Assembly: GCA_002500665.1 (NCBI GenBank)
Contig: DLRY01000069.1
Location: 7,059-14,925, forward strand
Reading direction: 5' to 3'
From: Opitutia bacterium UBA7876
Lineage (GTDB): Bacteria; Verrucomicrobiota; Verrucomicrobiia; Opitutales; Seribacteraceae
DNA: 7,867 nucleotides
A program made the position numbers and the translations under genes. A model generated the notes under the pieces. The model saw nothing but the letters and a program-made list of their open reading frames with translations. It ran no database searches and had not been told where the DNA came from. Positions 5,243 through 7,867 of this stretch are shown one piece after another; position 1 is the first letter of the stretch, and the number at the start of each line of letters is the position of its first letter.

Positions 5243-7012
5243 TTACCGTTGGTCGGCCGAAGGCAACGCGGGCTCCTCGGGCAAGGCAGTGATCTCCGCA
5301 ATCCAGGAACCGGCTCCCCTTGCGACGAAGTACGAAATCGGTTCACCTTCAAGGGTGGTAGCCAGCCAAACGTGATTGACGTAGCTGTGATGGGAGACCA
5401 CGGAATCCCGGGGAAGGGTGGTATAAAGTTCTTTCTTTCCCCTGAAGTCGACCCAGTAGAGTTTGATGGGGAAAGGCATGTTGTTGACGAAGTCGATCCG
5501 GGCACGGGTTCCGGGCTCGCCAAGGGAATTGGGGGTGCGGCCCGTTTGCTTGTCGACCCTTAACCCTTTTAAGGGATAGGAGGCCGTTTGCGCATCCACC
5601 GTCGCCAGCGGCCAATCTTCTTCCCAATGATCCGAATGTTTCTCGTCCGACTCGATCCACAGAAAGCTCAGCCAAAGTCCGCTAAGGACGGCTATAACGA
5701 GGAAACAGGAACATCCCGACATGCCATTCTTGGCTTTTTGGCCGCTCATGTTTGCGGATCTTGCCGATCTCATCCTTGAGGCTTGTTCTCCGGCAGGAGA
5801 ATCAGGGGCATTGAGCCTGGCCAGGAATCCCTTGGATGCGGAGAAGGAAAAATGCTCGTTTCCTTCCGCCGGGATTCTTTCTCCGGTTATGGAATCCCGT
5901 CCAGTTCGAACGGTAATTCTTTCCCCGGTTTGCATGTTTCTGCCCGAGTTCTCCTTTTTATCCACGACTTGAAAGGTCCCCATCGTTCCACGGCGGGCCC
6001 AGTGAATCCTGCCGCCTCCTTCGCATAACTCGCGGATCGTTCGAAGAAGCCGGTTGAAGACCCGGTCCGACTGGGGCAGGGGCAATCCGCAGCGTTCCGA
6101 GATATATACGGATATCTTTCTGCGCCTGGACAGGCCGGCCTTGTCCCCCGACCATTGGTCCGCCCATTTGGAGGAATAGGTTCTCCGGTGGGCCTTGGCG
6201 GATGGGGATGCGGATGACTTGAAGGTCAGTTTTCTCAAGAATCGTCCCTTTTTCCACCGGAAGCGGAAACGGAAGGTCCCGAAGTGGGGGATGCCCAGAA
6301 TCCAATGCCGCTTGTTGTTCGGTGCATAATGGTTGCGGACGTCCGCCAGGTACTCCCAAAACCCATCGACCACCCCCGACACTTCCTCGGGCGATCTGCT
6401 TGTTTCCCGGGCCAAGTCGGCGATGACCTCGGCGCTGGAGAAAACCTTCTTCCCCGATTCCAGCAGCCTCGATCCGGCGGGCGCCCGGGTGAGCTTGGGA
6501 TCCTCGAAAACGGCGAATTCCCCCGAGGTGGATTTTCCGGTTGCTTGGGTTTCCCGGCTTTGGGCTTGCTTGTCGGCCGCCTTGGCCGGTTCCTCCCGCG
6601 GGGAAGGCTCGGGCTGCGGATCCGAAGGTGGTTCCGGTTCGGGAGACGAAGCCTTGGGTTCGCGCTTTGGAAGATCGGGTTCGACTGCGGGGGCTTCCGC
6701 TTCGGCTTTGGAATCTGCGTGCTCGGGGCCGACTGATGGCGCTTCCGGTTCTAGTTGTGGCGGCGCCTCTTGCGGTTTCGTCTCCGTTGGGGGCTCCTTA
6801 GGCTCGTCGCCTTCCTCATCCTTGGAATAGGTCGGCGAGGAGTAGGTCAAGTCCTCGTAGTCGGGAGCTTCGGTCTTCTTGGGGTCTTCCTTCTGGGGAT
6901 CCCCGGCGGTAATCTCGACGAATTCGGGAAAAACGCTGTTGCAACCCCTGCAAAAGGTGGTGCTCCTGGTAATTTCAGCCCCACACGCCTTGCATTTTCC
7001 TACTTCGCTCAC
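5243..7012 (-). CDS. Zinc-ribbon / double HU-like / membrane / VHL-like chimeric protein
   Basis: A 589-residue mosaic not known to me as a named family. Residues 7-24 form a zinc ribbon (CKAC and CRGC, ten residues between pairs). Residues 40-165 are a Pro/Glu/Ala-rich acidic linker. Residues about 184-263 resemble an HU/IHF domain, with a helical start and the turn PHFGTFRFRF. Residues about 297-400 are a second HU-like domain with GTFQVV and the arm-tip motif GRNMQTGERI. One hydrophobic segment (about 434-453) follows basic residues and precedes acidic ones, so HU should face the cytoplasm and the C-terminus outward. Residues about 498-570 resemble the VHL beta domain: FVNN, YWVDFRG, YTTLP, HHSYVNHVWL. 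The start is GTG (MSEVGKCKAC) with no clear Shine-Dalgarno. The gene precedes ret by 11 bases, so co-transcription is likely. It may bind msDNA or nucleoid DNA and signal at the membrane, but function is unproven. Confidence 0.85.
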   Translation of the reverse strand: MSEVGKCKACGAEITRSTTFCRGCNSVFPEFVEITAGDPQKEDPKKTEAPDYEDLTYSSPTYSKDEEGDEPKEPPTETKPQEAPPQLEPEAPSVGPEHADSKAEAEAPAVEPDLPKREPKASSPEPEPPSDPQPEPSPREEPAKAADKQAQSRETQATGKSTSGEFAVFEDPKLTRAPAGSRLLESGKKVFSSAEVIADLARETSRSPEEVSGVVDGFWEYLADVRNHYAPNNKRHWILGIPHFGTFRFRFRWKKGRFLRKLTFKSSASPSAKAHRRTYSSKWADQWSGDKAGLSRRRKISVYISERCGLPLPQSDRVFNRLLRTIRELCEGGGRIHWARRGTMGTFQVVDKKENSGRNMQTGERITVRTGRDSITGERIPAEGNEHFSFSASKGFLARLNAPDSPAGEQASRMRSARSANMSGQKAKNGMSGCSCFLVIAVLSGLWLSFLWIESDEKHSDHWEEDWPLATVDAQTASYPLKGLRVDKQTGRTPNSLGEPGTRARIDFVNNMPFPIKLYWVDFRGKKELYTTLPRDSVVSHHSYVNHVWLATTLEGEPISYFVARGAGSWIAEITALPEEPALPSADQR

Positions 7013-7020
7013 CAGATAAG

Positions 7021-7049
7021 TAAGTATTTTGAGAAAATAATTGAATCAA
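7021..7049 (-). promoter_or_regulatory. Candidate promoter for the HU/VHL-RT operon
   Basis: The AT-rich gap stands out from the GC-rich surroundings. On the minus strand TTGATT (7049-7044) is followed at 15-17 bases by AATACT or TACTTA, a weak -10 region. The start would lie within a few bases of the GTG at 7012. The match is modest, so this is a candidate only. Confidence 0.3.
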
Positions 7050-7067
7050 GGATATTTATCTGATTCA
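7042..7067. repeat. Inverted repeat upstream of the HU/VHL gene
   Basis: TGAATCA (7042-7048) and TGATTCA (7061-7067) are perfect 7-bp inverted arms with a 12-bp AT-rich centre. With one bulged T the symmetry extends to TAATTGAATCA/TGATTCATTA. Looser outer arms, AAGTATTTT (7022-7030) and AAAATACCTT (7070-7079), are also roughly inverted. One arm overlaps the candidate -35 box, so an operator is plausible. A weak terminator for the peptidase gene is the alternative, but there is no U-run. Confidence 0.4.
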
Positions 7068-7105
7068 TTAAAATACCTTAAAGTGGGCCGAGGGTTATGA
7101 GAGGG

Positions 7106-7867
7106 TCAGGGCCTCGAGTTGTAGTCGGGCGGCTTGATTCCAAGCAGGTGTTCCCTGAAGAAATCCTTCCGTCGACGGTCCCCGTAGCGACCTCCGTCCC
7201 CATGTCCTCCCCCGGGGATGAGCACGAACTCGAAATCCTTCCCTTGCCTCACGAGCGCATCGACCAGGCGATAGGTCGATTCCGGTGGGACGTTCTTGTC
7301 CAGTTCCCCCACGATCAGCATGAGCTTTCCCTTCAAGCGATGGGCGTTGTCGATATTGGAAGATTCCGAATAGTGGGGACCGACGGGATACCCCATCCAC
7401 TGCTCGTTCCAGGATGCCTTGTCCATGCGGTTGTCGTGGCACCCACAGGATGAAACCGCTACCTTGTAGAACTCGGGGTGAAAGAGAAGAGCCCCGGTCG
7501 AGCTTTGCCCGCCGGCCGAGCCTCCGTATATTCCTACTCGGCTTATGTCGTACCATGGGTTCTTTTCGGCGAATGCCTCGTGCCAGAGGATGCGGTCCGG
7601 AAAGCCCGCATCCTTGAGGTTCTGCCAACAGACGTCGTGAAAGGCCTTGGAGCGGTTGGCCGTTCCCATGCCGTCGATCTTCACCACCACGAACCCCATG
7701 TCGGTCCAGGCCGAGAAGCGTCGCCCCGGACTGAACTGCTTGGGTACGTAGGAGTCGTGAGGGCCGGCATACATGCTTTCGAGCACGGGATATTTCTTTT
7801 TCGGATCGAAGTCGGCCGGTCGGCACACGATGCCCCAGATATCGGTCTTTCCATCTCTTCCCTTGGC
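7106..7867 (-). CDS. S9 (prolyl oligopeptidase/DPP4-like) peptidase, C-terminal part, cut by window edge
   Basis: 253 codons of the catalytic domain are visible; the reading frame stays open to the last base, so the N-terminal part (normally a beta-propeller) lies beyond 7867. The visible start AKGRDGKTDIWGIVCRPADF matches the RDGKTD.-.-G strand typical of S9 enzymes. The alpha/beta-hydrolase triad is complete: Ser in YGGSAGG (visible residue 117), Asp in GELDKNV (190) and His in GGGHGDGG (222). The enzyme should cleave peptides, probably exported, after proline or similar residues. The GTG at 7828 is an internal codon, not a start. It is 93 bases upstream of the HU/VHL gene on the same strand, with no clear terminator between, but nothing else links it to the retron. 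It is probably a housekeeping neighbour that marks the edge of the locus. Confidence 0.92.
   Translation of the reverse strand, partial: AKGRDGKTDIWGIVCRPADFDPKKKYPVLESMYAGPHDSYVPKQFSPGRRFSAWTDMGFVVVKIDGMGTANRSKAFHDVCWQNLKDAGFPDRILWHEAFAEKNPWYDISRVGIYGGSAGGQSSTGALLFHPEFYKVAVSSCGCHDNRMDKASWNEQWMGYPVGPHYSESSNIDNAHRLKGKLMLIVGELDKNVPPESTYRLVDALVRQGKDFEFVLIPGGGHGDGGRYGDRRRKDFFREHLLGIKPPDYNSRP

Noticed and set aside
7106..7867. The S9 peptidase as a component of the retron system
   Set aside because: It is a common metabolic/secreted enzyme, separated by an AT-rich promoter-like gap, and its domains show no link to retrons. Proteases do occur with some defence systems, so the rejection is not absolute.

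Overview
The window carries what looks like a complete, unusually arranged retron-type defence locus, next to the 3' part of a secreted-type S9 peptidase gene. All four protein genes lie on the minus strand, so transcription runs from right to left. The organism cannot be named from the sequence. GC-rich coding DNA, a zinc-ribbon/HU/VHL-like chimera, and start codons without a proper Shine-Dalgarno suggest a bacterium outside the Proteobacteria and Firmicutes. A member of the PVC group (Planctomycetes/Verrucomicrobia) is my guess, at low confidence.

Layout from right to left. At 7867-7106 is the C-terminal part of a prolyl-oligopeptidase-family (S9) hydrolase with an intact Ser-Asp-His triad. 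At 7105-7013 is an AT-rich gap with a dyad and a possible promoter. At 7012-5243 is a 589-residue chimera: N-terminal zinc ribbon, Pro/Glu-rich linker, two HU/IHF-like DNA-binding domains, one membrane segment, and a C-terminal domain resembling the beta domain of the von Hippel-Lindau protein. Eleven bases later, at 5231-4365, is a retron reverse transcriptase carrying NAxxH, YADD and VTG motifs. At 4364-4057 is a non-coding stretch. At 4056-40 is a 1338-residue protein with a DUF4011-like N-terminus, a superfamily 1 helicase and a C-terminal PD-(D/E)XK (Vsr/MTES_1575-like) nuclease.

The main observation is in 4141-4366. The PLUS strand folds into a textbook retron msr-msd RNA: a 16-18 bp a1/a2 stem, a TAGC branch-G context just inside it, two short msr hairpins, then a long msd hairpin. 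Three G.U wobbles in these stems become C.A mismatches on the minus strand, and the msr-before-msd order holds only on the plus strand. The RNA therefore seems to be encoded opposite to its RT and 3' of it, convergent with it. The usual retron layout puts msr-msd upstream of ret on the same strand.

The helicase-nuclease gene and the ncRNA appear to be transcribed divergently from 4057-4142, where two CTTGACTT boxes face each other and a perfect TGGGTC/GACCCA palindrome fills the helicase promoter spacer. A reasonable model is a tripartite retron. RT plus msDNA would guard or inhibit an effector, most likely the helicase-nuclease. The HU/VHL membrane chimera would be a second effector, sensor or msDNA-binding partner. 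This functional model is inference; the domains and the RNA fold are read from the sequence.
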